Shown piece by piece: positions 1 through 8,575 of a stretch of 64,000 bases of DNA. The stretch is from Fibrobacter succinogenes (GTDB lineage: Bacteria > Fibrobacterota > Fibrobacteria > Fibrobacterales > Fibrobacteraceae), in the NCBI GenBank assembly GCA_902776765.1, contig CACYRP010000031.1, positions 1 through 64,000 of the forward strand. Reading direction: 5' to 3'. How positions within the stretch are numbered: position 1 is the stretch's first letter; every line of letters starts with the position of its first letter. A program made the position numbers and the translations under genes. Under the pieces are notes generated by a model. It saw only the letters and a list, made by a program, of their open reading frames with translations, did not search any database and had not been told where the DNA came from.

Positions 1-164
1 GCCTTCACCTTATTGGTGGTAAAAACGGCGAAGCAGCGGGCAGCCTTTTCGCTCTTGAGAAGAGCCATATCGGCATTGCCGCTGGCCTTGATTCCGGCGC
101 AAATTCCAGATGCGGTAAAGCCCTTGGGGGAGCAGACGCCGCCTTTTTCCAATACAGTGTACAT
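1..164 (-). CDS. argJ: ArgJ, N-terminal fragment (bifunctional glutamate N-acetyltransferase / amino-acid acetyltransferase), cut by window edge
   Basis: The first 54 codons of an arginine biosynthesis gene that continues off the left edge. The protein begins MYTVLEKGGVCSPKGF, followed by a GIKASG-type stretch and FTTNKVKA, which is the ArgJ N-terminal pattern (PKGF.A.G...GIK, FTTN..KA). ArgJ transfers acetyl groups between ornithine and glutamate in the cyclic arginine pathway. The ATG at 164-162 is preceded by AGGAG at a good distance. It is transcribed divergently from greA, with about 75-90 bp between them. Only the N-terminus is visible, so the autoproteolysis site cannot be checked. Confidence 0.8.
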   Translation of the reverse strand, partial: MYTVLEKGGVCSPKGFTASGICAGIKASGNADMALLKSEKAARCFAVFTTNKVK

Positions 165-251
165 AGTATCTCCTAAAAAGAAGCTTTCTTTTGCGATTCA
201 GGGTTCGCAACGCCCGTTAAAATTTTTACCTTATAGAGCATGGAAAAGATC

Positions 252-707
252 ATGTTTACACAAGAGGCTTACGACAAGCTCGTTAAGGACCTTGAAAATT
301 TAAAAAATGTTGAACGCCCCCGCGTACTCCAAGAATTAGTTGATGCCCGTGCACAAGGTGATTTGAGCGAAAACGCAGAATATCATGCAGCCAAGGAACG
401 CCTCGCCGCAATCGATAATATCGAAATGCCGAAGCTCCAGGACCAGCTCGCCCGTGCACAGGTGATTGCTTTTGATACGAATTCTGATACCATCAAGTTC
501 GGTGCCACCATCACGGCCAAAAACTTAAAGACCAAGCGCGAAATCGTCTACCAGCTCGTCTCCCCCGAAGAAGCCGATGCCCTCAACGGCAAAATCAGCT
601 TCAAGAGCCCGATCGGTGCCGCTCTCATGGGCAAAAAGCGCGGTGACACCGTCGAAGTTGTAACACCTAAGGGCAAGAACCAGTTCGAAATCATCGACTT
701 CAAGTAA
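252..707 (+). CDS. greA: Transcription elongation factor GreA
   Basis: GreA rescues backtracked RNA polymerase by stimulating transcript cleavage. The 151-residue product has the N-terminal coiled coil with the acidic tip motif GDLSENAEYHAAKE (about residues 36-49), where the Asp/Glu pair coordinates the catalytic Mg2+. The C-terminal FKBP-like domain includes SPIGAALMGKKRGD. Length is normal for the family. An in-frame ATG at 240 would add four residues (MEKI); I prefer 252 because MFTQEAYDKL matches the usual start and GGAAAAG precedes it. holA follows after 12 bp, so the two probably share a transcript. Confidence 0.93.
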   Translation: MFTQEAYDKLVKDLENLKNVERPRVLQELVDARAQGDLSENAEYHAAKERLAAIDNIEMPKLQDQLARAQVIAFDTNSDTIKFGATITAKNLKTKREIVYQLVSPEEADALNGKISFKSPIGAALMGKKRGDTVEVVTPKGKNQFEIIDFK

Positions 708-719
708 TCCGAGCAATCC

Positions 720-1688
720 ATGTTCGTAACGCTCATCGGCAAAGACCAGTTCAGCAAGGACAAGCGGATTGAAAAATTCCTCGCTGAGACTCTTGGCGAC
801 CGGATTTCAGATCCGATGGCCAAGCAAGTGCTGTACGCCACCGACACCAACATCGCCTCTATCTCCGATGTCATCATCGAAGCGTGCGATTCCGTGTCGA
901 TGTTCTCGCCTGAACAGGTCATCGTCGTACGCAAAGCCGAAGCCATGAAAGCCGACGATTGCAAAGCAATCGCTAAATGGATTCCCCATGCGGCAAGCGG
1001 TAAGGTGCTCTTTGACTTCGAAACGCTCCTCGCCAGTAGCGAACTCTACAAGGCGCTATCGAAAGTCTGCAAAGTCGAAAAGTACGACGTGCCGAAGCAA
1101 TACGAAATGGCCGACTGGATTTCTGCCGTTATCCCGACGCATTTTAACAAGGCGATTGAGCCTGCTGCATCGCAGTACCTCGCCGAAGCGCTCGGCAACG
1201 ACACCAAGCTCGTGTGCGAAGAAGTCGATAAGATTCTCCTTTACGCACCGGACTGTAAAAAAATCACCCTCGACCTCGTGAAGACGATGGTCGTCTCCCA
1301 GCGCGACATCCCGACCTACGAAATCGAAGGGTTCTTCGGGATGCAAGACGCGAAAGCCTACGTCCAGAAGCTCAATGAACTTTTGAACAGCGGCGTGGAT
1401 GCCATTCGCATTTCCAACACGCTCTACAGCTACGCGCTCTCGCTCTTGAACTACGCCTCGCTTACGGCCAAAGGTGTTTCGCCCGAAGAAGCCGCCAAGA
1501 AAATCGGCAAGAACTACTACATGTTCGTGAAAAAAGGCCAAGCCGCCGAATGCTGCCGCCGCTGGCGTAAGCCGCTATTGATTCGCGTGCTCCGCCGCCT
1601 CGCCGACCTCAATTACGAAATGAAAAGCGGCAAGTGCCCTACCCGCATGAGCCAAGAACTCGCCCTCGCCGCGCTTGTGGTGCGATAG
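720..1688 (+). CDS. holA: DNA polymerase III delta subunit (HolA)
   Basis: Clamp-loader delta subunit, which opens the beta clamp. The 322-residue protein has the divergent HolA layout: an N-terminal AAA-like fold starting MFVTLIGKDQF, a middle stretch DISDVIIEACDSVSMFS with VIVVRKAE, and the helical C-terminal collar region with LLNYASLTAKG and the GKNYYMFVKK segment. As usual for delta there is no functional Walker A. It lies 12 bp after greA. The clamp-loader ATPase gene dnaX is about 48 kb away, so the subunits are not clustered. Identification rests on overall pattern rather than one diagnostic motif. Confidence 0.8.
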   Translation: MFVTLIGKDQFSKDKRIEKFLAETLGDRISDPMAKQVLYATDTNIASISDVIIEACDSVSMFSPEQVIVVRKAEAMKADDCKAIAKWIPHAASGKVLFDFETLLASSELYKALSKVCKVEKYDVPKQYEMADWISAVIPTHFNKAIEPAASQYLAEALGNDTKLVCEEVDKILLYAPDCKKITLDLVKTMVVSQRDIPTYEIEGFFGMQDAKAYVQKLNELLNSGVDAIRISNTLYSYALSLLNYASLTAKGVSPEEAAKKIGKNYYMFVKKGQAAECCRRWRKPLLIRVLRRLADLNYEMKSGKCPTRMSQELALAALVVR

Positions 1689-1769
1689 CCAAGCATTTTT
1701 TCAGATTTACATCACTGGATACTTCACGGTTTTTCGCCGTTCAGTGCAACACCTTGATTTTAAATGACA

Positions 1770-1797
1770 AAACCCCGAGTTCACCTCGGGGCTTTTC
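1770..1797 (+). terminator. Rho-independent terminator after holA
   Basis: CCCCGAG (1773-1779) pairs with CTCGGGG (1785-1791) across a 5-nt loop. The stem is followed by CTTTTCTT and preceded by AAAA, so it can act in both directions. It lies between the convergent holA and pilQ genes. Confidence 0.75.
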
Positions 1798-1807
1798 TTG
1801 TTAAAAG

Positions 1808-1832
1808 AAGTGCCCGACCAAGTCGGGCATAA
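1808..1832 (-). terminator. Hairpin ending the pil operon
   Basis: TGCCCGAC and GTCGGGCA (1811-1829) form an 8-bp stem. Read on the minus strand it is followed by CTTCTTTT, a weak T-tract, 35-60 bp after the pilQ stop codon. Confidence 0.55.
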
Positions 1833-1865
1833 CAAGTACACCTCAAAGAGGTATACCGATTCTAA

Positions 1866-3338
1866 TTACTGATTCCAGCTATCGTCGTGAGATTCTTCTG
1901 GAAGCGGAGCTTCCGGAGTTTCTCCCGTTGCAACCGGAGCTTCTTCTGCCTTTTCGACCGGCTTGAGTTCCGGAGCAGCAACGCTAGAAGTCGTTTCGGA
2001 CTTTTCAGAAATTTCAACATTGCCGATGTAATTGCGGATGATTCTCGGAGTCACAAAGATTACGAGATCCTTCTTCGTGATGGCCTTGCGGCTATACTTG
2101 AAGAGGTTTCCGAGAAGCGGAATATCCTTGAGGAACGGGATGCCGCTTTCGCTTTCGGTGTTTTCGTTGCGGGTAAGGCCACCAATCACGACCGTTTCAC
2201 CATCAGCCACAACCACCTTGGTCTTTGCTTCCTGGGTCGAAATCACAACTTCGCCCTTTTCATCATAGCCGTAGGAGTTGTTTTCCGGATGGAGGTCGAG
2301 CAAGATGCGGTTGTCACCAGAAACGTGCGGTGTCACCGTGAGCTTGATACCCGTTTCCACCATCTTGGTCGAAGATTCTCCGCTATCGTCAATCACGCGG
2401 ATAGAAACCTTATCACCCATGAACACCTGAGCTTCGGTGTTGTCAAGCGTAGAAACCTGCGGGCTGGCGAGCACTTCCGTAGAAGCATCACCCATCAAGT
2501 TAGAAATTGCAATCTGCAAGTTGTTGTCCAAGAGACTTGCCGTAATAGCGGTACTGGCGTTACCCACGGCCGGAGAAGTACCCTTTCCGTTCGGGAAGGA
2601 GCGAATCGCGCCGCTGATTCGGCTAGAACCAGCCGTAGCGCCCGTCGATGCAGTTGCCGTTCCCGGAGTAAGCGCAGCAGATCCCATCGTTGCAGTCCAG
2701 TCCACACCGAGTTCGCGAGCAAGTTCGCTGTTCACGACCACGAGCTTTGCGGTAATCATGATCTGGAGCGTTTCGACGTCAAGTTCTGTCAAAGCGTTGG
2801 CCATCTGTTCGATTTTGCTTTCCGTATCGTAAACGATGATGGAGTTCGTACGTTCCACGACAGAAATCTTGCCACGGCTAGACTTCATGTTTTCAAGCAC
2901 CTTGACAAGTTCATCAGCCTTGGCATGATGCACCTGGAAGTTCTTACGAACAAGCGGAGCAGTCATTTCGGCCTGATTTTCTTCGTCGGCAATTTTTTTC
3001 TGCTTTGCCTGGTAGGTGCTCAAGCGCTGGATTGAAATGTACTTGTCCTGAATCACCCACGTGAGGTCATTCATGTTACAAATAATGTCCAAGGTTTCTT
3101 GCCATGTTTTCTTGGTCACGCGCAAGCTGATTTTACCCTTGACATCGGGGGCGATCAAAATGTCCACGCCAGCAATCACCGACACAGAGCGGAAGATGGC
3201 TTCGTAGTCCATATTGACGAAGTTGAAGTCATATAATTTCTTATTCGGAGCAACCGAGCCCTCAGCAGGAGCCGCCCAAGCGGTAGCAAAACTTGCCACC
3301 ATGATAAGAATCGTCAGAATTTTAGTCAGCTTTTTCAC
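1866..3338 (-). CDS. pilQ: Type IV pilus secretin PilQ
   Basis: Outer-membrane secretin through which the pilus exits. The 490-residue protein has a signal peptide (about residues 1-22, ending ATAWA), a secretin N-terminal (STN/N0) domain with KGKISLRV at about 40-110, a second N-domain ending in the INSIIVYDTE-type element, and the secretin core. Core signatures are VLASPQVSTLDN, the V(A)DGETVVIGGL stretch and IPFLKDIPLLGNLF at 401-414. A Gly/Ala/Ser/Thr-rich insert sits at about 215-260. The 70-residue tail is Pro/Glu-rich. The N-terminal AMIN domain usual in PilQ is absent and seems to be carried by the upstream gene, whose end this start overlaps by 4 bp (3335-3338). Confidence 0.9.
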   Translation of the reverse strand: MKKLTKILTILIMVASFATAWAAPAEGSVAPNKKLYDFNFVNMDYEAIFRSVSVIAGVDILIAPDVKGKISLRVTKKTWQETLDIICNMNDLTWVIQDKYISIQRLSTYQAKQKKIADEENQAEMTAPLVRKNFQVHHAKADELVKVLENMKSSRGKISVVERTNSIIVYDTESKIEQMANALTELDVETLQIMITAKLVVVNSELARELGVDWTATMGSAALTPGTATASTGATAGSSRISGAIRSFPNGKGTSPAVGNASTAITASLLDNNLQIAISNLMGDASTEVLASPQVSTLDNTEAQVFMGDKVSIRVIDDSGESSTKMVETGIKLTVTPHVSGDNRILLDLHPENNSYGYDEKGEVVISTQEAKTKVVVADGETVVIGGLTRNENTESESGIPFLKDIPLLGNLFKYSRKAITKKDLVIFVTPRIIRNYIGNVEISEKSETTSSVAAPELKPVEKAEEAPVATGETPEAPLPEESHDDSWNQ

Positions 3339-5074
3339 TTTTGACCCCCAAATTTATCGGGAAGACCCATAGAGTAGCGACGGCTCACCCCGAATTCCTG
3401 AATCAAGAAGAGCACATCAGTTTGTGTAATTTTAAGAACTTTTCCGTTCATGATCTTATCGCCTTCCTTAAGCGTATAAGACACACCCGGATTCTTGGTT
3501 TCGACGAGAATAGCCACCGGCTCCTCGGCTTCCCAAATAATACCCACCAACTCAACTTGGTCGATATTGATACCTTCTTCGACCAAGCCCTTGATTTCAA
3601 CAAACGGATCTCGACGACCGAAGGAACTGTAAGTCACACGGTCTTCGTAAAGGACATCAAGAGCACTTCCAACAGGCTTCATTCCCTGCGTAAGCACTTC
3701 TCCGCGTTCCTGGTCCACCTTTTTGAGGCGTTCCATCTGCACGGCAGAAAGTTCATCGGTAAAGCTTACGGCACGGCGGTTTACATAACCAATCCTATTG
3801 CCAATTTGCACCTTGCGATAAAGACCCGTCAAGTCCATATTAACGAGGCGGTCACCAAAGACCACACGCTGCATGACTTGAGACTTTTCGCTGGGAGCTG
3901 CAAAGAATTCCGTTTCGTCAGCAACGACAATCAATTCACGCAAAACCGGGCGCAAATGGAATGTCTGCGTGCTAGAAACAACCTTCTTGCTATCCTTTTC
4001 GTAAGACTTCACGAAATCCGAGAATTCAGGCACGGCATCCGGAGACTTCATCCAGTCACGAACATAGATACCGCTCGGACGAGCGCTCCAGAACACAAAG
4101 CCATCGCGACGGACAGCATTTTCAGCAGTCTGCAAGATCAAGGCCCCATCCTGCACCAAGATTGCAGGCTTAGCCCCAGCCGAAAGCTGGATGTTAAGGC
4201 CATCCATATCCCAGTAAACAGACTTTACGAGAGAGCCTGCACCCACCTTGAACACTGGAGAACGATCCGGTCCTTTAATCGAAACCTTTATAATAAAGGT
4301 GCTGTTCGGCATAGAAATTCTGTCGATGCTCAATCTGGAATTAGCAACCAAACGGAACTGTTCCATGCCAGAACCGATAATCACCGTCATTTCCTTAAGA
4401 CCTTCAAGCAAGGCAGAAACTCCAATCGGAGCCGCGGCCTGGGCGATATTGTCACGAGCAGCCTTTTCTGCGGCCTTGCGTTCGGCAGCCATGCGTTTTT
4501 CTTCTTCACGGGCTGCCTTGCGATCAAGAGCCGCTTGCTTTTCTGCAGCCTTGCGGTCCAAAAGGGCTTGTTTTTCTGCGGCCTTGCGTTCGGCAGCCAT
4601 GCGCTTTTCTTCTTCACGGGCTGCCTTTTCTGCGGCCTTCTTATTGCTTGCATAAAGTTTCGAAAGCGTCCAAGACTTGCCTTCCTTTGATGCAAATTTC
4701 AATAAGAAACTGGACTTATCCAAGCCAATCGCATTCTTGTCCGTATTGATGGATGCTCCCACCTGCATACGAATCATCAAGAAATTCATGCCTCGATAAG
4801 GTTCCTTAGCAACGCTCATGGTACGCACAAACGGCGAAGAGGCGTCGATATTGTAATTACCGACTCCAAGAGCAAAGTCCGTTTCGGAAAAGCCCACCGT
4901 CAAGGTTTTTGAAGTATTATCGTACTTCTGGAAGAATGTCGGCAAATTTTTGTCAGAGGCAAATTGGAATTCCATCTGACAATTTTTTGCGCAATTAAAG
5001 CGGACATCCTTAATAAGCGCAGCCTGCAGGGCTACGGCACTAGATAATAGCATAAGAAGGAACTTGCATTTCAT
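3335..5074 (-). CDS. Hybrid pilus periplasmic protein: AMIN-like, coiled-coil, SH3-like and PilP-like regions
   Basis: The 579-residue protein sits where pilP is expected, between pilO and pilQ. In order it shows: a signal peptide (MKCKFLLMLLSSAVALQA); an AMIN-like beta domain (about 20-125); a charged coiled coil built from repeats of EEKRMAAERKAAEKQA (about 145-215); a second AMIN-like region; an SH3-like stretch with FFAAPSEKSQVMQRVVFGD; and a C-terminal PilP-like domain (SSFGRRDPFV, ELVGIIW, SYTLKEGDKI). PilP links the inner-membrane PilMNO complex to PilQ. I chose the ATG at 5074 because it starts the signal peptide and overlaps the pilO stop (TAATG); the longer reading to 5143 would bury the signal peptide. 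The domain assignments are by eye. Confidence 0.75.
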   Translation of the reverse strand: MKCKFLLMLLSSAVALQAALIKDVRFNCAKNCQMEFQFASDKNLPTFFQKYDNTSKTLTVGFSETDFALGVGNYNIDASSPFVRTMSVAKEPYRGMNFLMIRMQVGASINTDKNAIGLDKSSFLLKFASKEGKSWTLSKLYASNKKAAEKAAREEEKRMAAERKAAEKQALLDRKAAEKQAALDRKAAREEEKRMAAERKAAEKAARDNIAQAAAPIGVSALLEGLKEMTVIIGSGMEQFRLVANSRLSIDRISMPNSTFIIKVSIKGPDRSPVFKVGAGSLVKSVYWDMDGLNIQLSAGAKPAILVQDGALILQTAENAVRRDGFVFWSARPSGIYVRDWMKSPDAVPEFSDFVKSYEKDSKKVVSSTQTFHLRPVLRELIVVADETEFFAAPSEKSQVMQRVVFGDRLVNMDLTGLYRKVQIGNRIGYVNRRAVSFTDELSAVQMERLKKVDQERGEVLTQGMKPVGSALDVLYEDRVTYSSFGRRDPFVEIKGLVEEGINIDQVELVGIIWEAEEPVAILVETKNPGVSYTLKEGDKIMNGKVLKITQTDVLFLIQEFGVSRRYSMGLPDKFGGQK

Positions 5075-5679
5075 TATTTGCCAACCTTCTTGGATGTATA
5101 AGTGGTCAAGTTGAAGTTCACCGACATGGTAATCGGAGTCCAACCGTGAGATTCAGCCTTCTGCACTTCGGCAGCAATGCCTGAGTAGCGAGAAAGCTTC
5201 AAGTTCGTGATTGCTGTCGGATAGTTGAAATTTGCAATTTCAGCAAACAAGTAACCGAGCATGTGGTAACCGGAATTGACCGCAATGGAATAGCGGTTTT
5301 CAACATAGTGTTCTCTTTCGGAACGACCTTCCGGATTAAACTTCTGGATCTGCACGCCGGAACTACGCAACACAGAATAAAGGTCCTGCAAACGCAGTGG
5401 AACTTTTTCTTCTTCCGGGAACATTTCCTTCAATTTCTGGAAATCCTTTTCGGCCTGAGCCAATTGCATTTCGAGTTCAGCTACGCGATGCTTCTTGGAC
5501 TCAATCTTTGCAAGTTCACTCTTAGCGGACTTCAACTGGCCATCAAGATTTTCATATTCTATCTGGAACGGATCCCACACATACTCATATACTGAATATC
5601 CCATAAGCAGGATAACAACAATCATCACAATGCAGTATACGTTCTTTTTGTCTTTAAAATCAATATTAAGGTTGCCCAT
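5074..5679 (-). CDS. pilO: Type IV pilus inner-membrane protein PilO
   Basis: Alignment-subcomplex protein pairing with PilN. The 201-residue product has one N-terminal transmembrane helix (about residues 14-34), a periplasmic coiled coil (about 45-90, rich in K/E and L) and a ferredoxin-like C-terminal region. The ATG at 5679 is chosen because GGAGG lies 7 nt upstream; the longer reading from a TTG at 5697 would run across that ribosome-binding site and the pilN stop. Only a few bases separate it from pilN, and it overlaps the start of the next gene. Confidence 0.85.
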   Translation of the reverse strand: MGNLNIDFKDKKNVYCIVMIVVILLMGYSVYEYVWDPFQIEYENLDGQLKSAKSELAKIESKKHRVAELEMQLAQAEKDFQKLKEMFPEEEKVPLRLQDLYSVLRSSGVQIQKFNPEGRSEREHYVENRYSIAVNSGYHMLGYLFAEIANFNYPTAITNLKLSRYSGIAAEVQKAESHGWTPITMSVNFNLTTYTSKKVGK

Positions 5680-5680
5680 A

Positions 5681-6292
5681 TCAACCCTCCTCTCCAAGAT
5701 CGCGTTTGAGTTCGACCTTGAGTGTAAAGCTGTAGGCCTCGTCGCCGTCTACCTTGGTAGTCGAGATGGACACAAGCGAGACTTTCTGTACGCTAATCTG
5801 CTTTTCGAGCTTGACCATATATTCCGCCACTTCGGAAAAGTCAAACGTCGTGCCCCTCATTTCGAGGTTAAATTCGCCCACCTGCGACAAGCTCAAAAGC
5901 CACATGTTCGGGGGCAATACAGAAGAAATGTTTTCGAACAGCACTACCCAGCGTTTTTTGCTAATCTGGATAGACTTGAGCGCATTGATCTTTGTATTGA
6001 TAATGGACTGATGCTTTTCGAGTTCGCTAATTTTCTTGAGCAACGGGCGTTCACGTTCAACCGAGGCACGAACAGCCTGGAGCTCAGATTCAGTACTTGC
6101 AATTTCCTGCAACGTGTAAGCATAAACGAACACAGCCGCAAAAATAGCAAGAATAAAAAAGATAGTAGGCCACACGATACGACGGTCGGTAAGCCAAGTC
6201 AAGTCCTTTTGCTTTTTGCGGTTATCGCCCGGCAAAAGGTTGATTGTAATTGCAAGCGCCTTATTGGCACTTTTAATTTTTTTCTTAGCCAT
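5681..6292 (-). CDS. pilN: Type IV pilus inner-membrane protein PilN
   Basis: The 203-residue protein starts with a cytoplasmic segment containing INLLPGDNRKKQ, the conserved INLLP motif with which PilN binds the groove of PilM. A transmembrane helix follows (about residues 40-62), then a coiled coil (65-110) and a periplasmic ferredoxin-like domain. It is coupled to pilM: its ATG at 6292 overlaps the pilM stop codon, consistent with translational coupling. Confidence 0.9.
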   Translation of the reverse strand: MAKKKIKSANKALAITINLLPGDNRKKQKDLTWLTDRRIVWPTIFFILAIFAAVFVYAYTLQEIASTESELQAVRASVERERPLLKKISELEKHQSIINTKINALKSIQISKKRWVVLFENISSVLPPNMWLLSLSQVGEFNLEMRGTTFDFSEVAEYMVKLEKQISVQKVSLVSISTTKVDGDEAYSFTLKVELKRDLGEEG

Positions 6293-7440
6293 TAGAACTT
6301 CCTCATTGCAAGTCCCAAAGCCGGGGCATAAATGTTAGACAAGGCAACGGACATACCTTCCTTATCGACCACGCTAGAATCACATTCTACAGAACTGAAT
6401 GGGTTTACAGTACCCGTCTCAATACCTGTCTTTTCAGCAATGTATTCCATAAGGCCAGGAACAGTAGCACCACCACCGCCAATCAAGATTCTTTCGAGCG
6501 GGCGAGCATCTTCTGCAGAAGAATGATAGCGGATACCAAATGTAATTTGCGACATCAATTCATCGAATGCAACATTCATTGCATCTTCTAGAACAGAGAT
6601 TGCTACGTTATCCACAACCTTCAAGTCGTTCTTCTCGAAAATTTCATGGCATTTCTCGGCAGAAATGTCAAGGTTAGAAGATAGTTTGTTTACAATAACA
6701 TTCAACGCACCGCCATTCATGGATCGAACAGAATGGAAGGTCCCGTCCTGGATAAAGCCCACGCTCATCTTGTTATCGCCGATATTGAAGATAGCCGTCG
6801 TCTTCTTGCGGTCTTCTTCAGAAGCAGTCATAACAAATGCATTCATCAAACCAAAAATATCGACATCCAAGGCTGAAAGCTTAATGCCCTTGCGTGTAAA
6901 GAATTGTACCCAAGAATCGAGCATGGCGCTCTTTGCAGCAACCACGTTCACCTTGACTTCTTCCCCTTCACGAGAGACAACCTCGTAGTCTAGAACGTTG
7001 TCCTGGTCATCGAACGGCGGACGGGACTGCGCAGTCTGAACAATAACCGCATCTTCGTTGCTGTTTTTCGGAACCTTGATCGAGAGGCGATCGACAAGCA
7101 CTCCACCTTCACCGGCACCGCAGTTCACCGAAGCCACAACATCCACATTCTCATCAATCGGATGGCGAAGCATCAACTTGGAGAAAGCCTCGCCTAACTT
7201 GTCGAAGCCGTCCTTCTCTTTCTTCCCTCCGTTATCCGCCGCCAAATCGTCGGACTCACGTCTTTGAATTAGACCATTGATGATGGAGCCTGCTGGAACA
7301 GGTTCCAAGTCCACTTCGCGCACGATTCTTTTACCGTTAGCATCATGGTAGACCTTAACGTACTTGATGCTGTAGTGGCCAACATCTATGCCAACAGTTT
7401 CGCGCTCTCCACGAATTCTAGCAATCAACCCTAAAGCCAA
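6292..7440 (-). CDS. pilM: Type IV pilus assembly ATPase-like protein PilM
   Basis: Actin/FtsA-fold cytoplasmic protein that docks PilN. The 382-residue product shows the phosphate-1 loop GIDVGHYSIKYVKV near residue 17, the second nucleotide-binding element FNIGDNKMSVGF, and the adenosine motif ILIGGGGATVPGL. The start is a TTG at 7440-7438 with GGAG upstream. It is the first gene of the pil operon, about 25-30 nt downstream of a strong predicted promoter. Confidence 0.9.
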   Translation of the reverse strand: MALGLIARIRGERETVGIDVGHYSIKYVKVYHDANGKRIVREVDLEPVPAGSIINGLIQRRESDDLAADNGGKKEKDGFDKLGEAFSKLMLRHPIDENVDVVASVNCGAGEGGVLVDRLSIKVPKNSNEDAVIVQTAQSRPPFDDQDNVLDYEVVSREGEEVKVNVVAAKSAMLDSWVQFFTRKGIKLSALDVDIFGLMNAFVMTASEEDRKKTTAIFNIGDNKMSVGFIQDGTFHSVRSMNGGALNVIVNKLSSNLDISAEKCHEIFEKNDLKVVDNVAISVLEDAMNVAFDELMSQITFGIRYHSSAEDARPLERILIGGGGATVPGLMEYIAEKTGIETGTVNPFSSVECDSSVVDKEGMSVALSNIYAPALGLAMRKF

Positions 7441-7472
7441 AATAAACTCCGATAGGAAACAATACTATGTAA

Positions 7473-7501
7473 ATTTTACTTTCATAAACAGCGAATGTCA
7501 A
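7473..7501 (-). promoter_or_regulatory. Promoter of the pilMNOPQ operon
   Basis: On the minus strand TTGACA (7501-7496) is separated by exactly 17 bp from TAAAAT (7478-7473), a near-consensus housekeeping promoter. Transcription would start near 7466, giving a leader of about 26 nt before the pilM TTG start. It lies between the PilZ gene stop and pilM, so pil is expressed independently of the upstream pyr-PilZ genes. Confidence 0.75.
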
Positions 7502-7530
7502 GAGAAAAATGAACTCTAAATCATATAAAT

Positions 7531-8562
7531 CTAAGTTGGAACGTCATTTGGAGCCTTTTTTTTCGTTTTTGTTTTGCGTGTGACCTCAAAAATGTACTGC
7601 AAGACGCGTTCTTGGGTCCAAGCATACGATCCAGTAAACACTGCCGAAATAGAGTTATATAGTGGAAATTCGGGATTTCGGTGACCCAGATTGTTCAAAA
7701 CCTTAACATCCACATTCTGTACACCAAACGTCGGAAGCTCAAACGAAATCGAAAACAGCTGGTTCGGCTTACAGTCTTCGGCAAGTCCGAGCAAAATACC
7801 GCCAGCCGACAAGTCATAGAGCACGCCCGAATGTTTTTCGCCATTGGGGAACGTCGCCACAACCGGAAAATCAACAACTTCACGAAGCCATTTACGCAGT
7901 TGTTCCTTGTCGAGCTTGTCACTGTGATTTAAGACTATAACATCGGAAGAGACTGCCTGCACCGGAAGCATGATCGAATAAACGGCATCGTTCGCACGAG
8001 TCCAACGGATGAGGACGCGCGTTCCCAACAGCGATTTCACAAGCCCCGGATTGCAGTCCATCTTTATACTCCAGATTTTTTCCGAACGAGCGTAGATTTT
8101 TGCACGCTTAAAGAGCTGCCCGCCTTCGACTTCCAAATCCACTCGATCATCCACATTGAACTGCCTTGTCGAGCAAACCATCGTCAGAGGATTGGAACCC
8201 GTAAAATCCATTTTGCGCCTTAAGCCAGCAATCGCTTCAAGCGTTTCATCGCGGACTGAAAACACATTACGGATACGGTAAAACTCCGAGACAGCGGCTT
8301 CAAAAAGTCCAGAGGAATTCAGCACGGCATCCTTGTTCTCGAACTTGGACGAACGCACCAGCTTTTCCAGTGTACGTACTTCCTTAGGCGTAAACTCGAA
8401 CGCCTTGATCTTCTCGTTGAACGAATCTGTACCAAACATCACTTCATTTTCGCGACGGTTGTACATGAGCTGAATCTCAATCAGCACAAGCGCTACAAAC
8501 GGAAGAACCGGAAGTATATAGAACTGGAAAATTTTCCAGACTTCATGAAGAACGCTACCCAT
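7531..8562 (-). CDS. Membrane-anchored PilZ-domain protein (putative c-di-GMP-responsive)
   Basis: The 343-residue protein has one N-terminal transmembrane helix (about residues 12-33), a poorly conserved middle region, a YcgR_N-like beta region (DDRVDLEVEGGQLFKRAKI) and a C-terminal PilZ-like domain with LYDLSAGGILLGL, which resembles the D-x-S-x-x-G half of the c-di-GMP site. The upstream RxxxR half is not clear (VVDFPVVATF in its place), so binding is uncertain. It starts 13 bp after the pseudo-dihydroorotase stop with GAGG upstream, so it is probably the last gene of the pyr operon while abutting the pil operon. Confidence 0.7.
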   Translation of the reverse strand: MGSVLHEVWKIFQFYILPVLPFVALVLIEIQLMYNRRENEVMFGTDSFNEKIKAFEFTPKEVRTLEKLVRSSKFENKDAVLNSSGLFEAAVSEFYRIRNVFSVRDETLEAIAGLRRKMDFTGSNPLTMVCSTRQFNVDDRVDLEVEGGQLFKRAKIYARSEKIWSIKMDCNPGLVKSLLGTRVLIRWTRANDAVYSIMLPVQAVSSDVIVLNHSDKLDKEQLRKWLREVVDFPVVATFPNGEKHSGVLYDLSAGGILLGLAEDCKPNQLFSISFELPTFGVQNVDVKVLNNLGHRNPEFPLYNSISAVFTGSYAWTQERVLQYIFEVTRKTKTKKKAPNDVPT

Positions 8563-8575
8563 CGATCCTCACTTA

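Noticed and set aside
3341..4690. 449-codon plus-strand frame over the pilus genes
   Set aside because: Shadow of the AMIN/PilP hybrid gene; the apparent repeats are the complement of its coiled-coil repeats.
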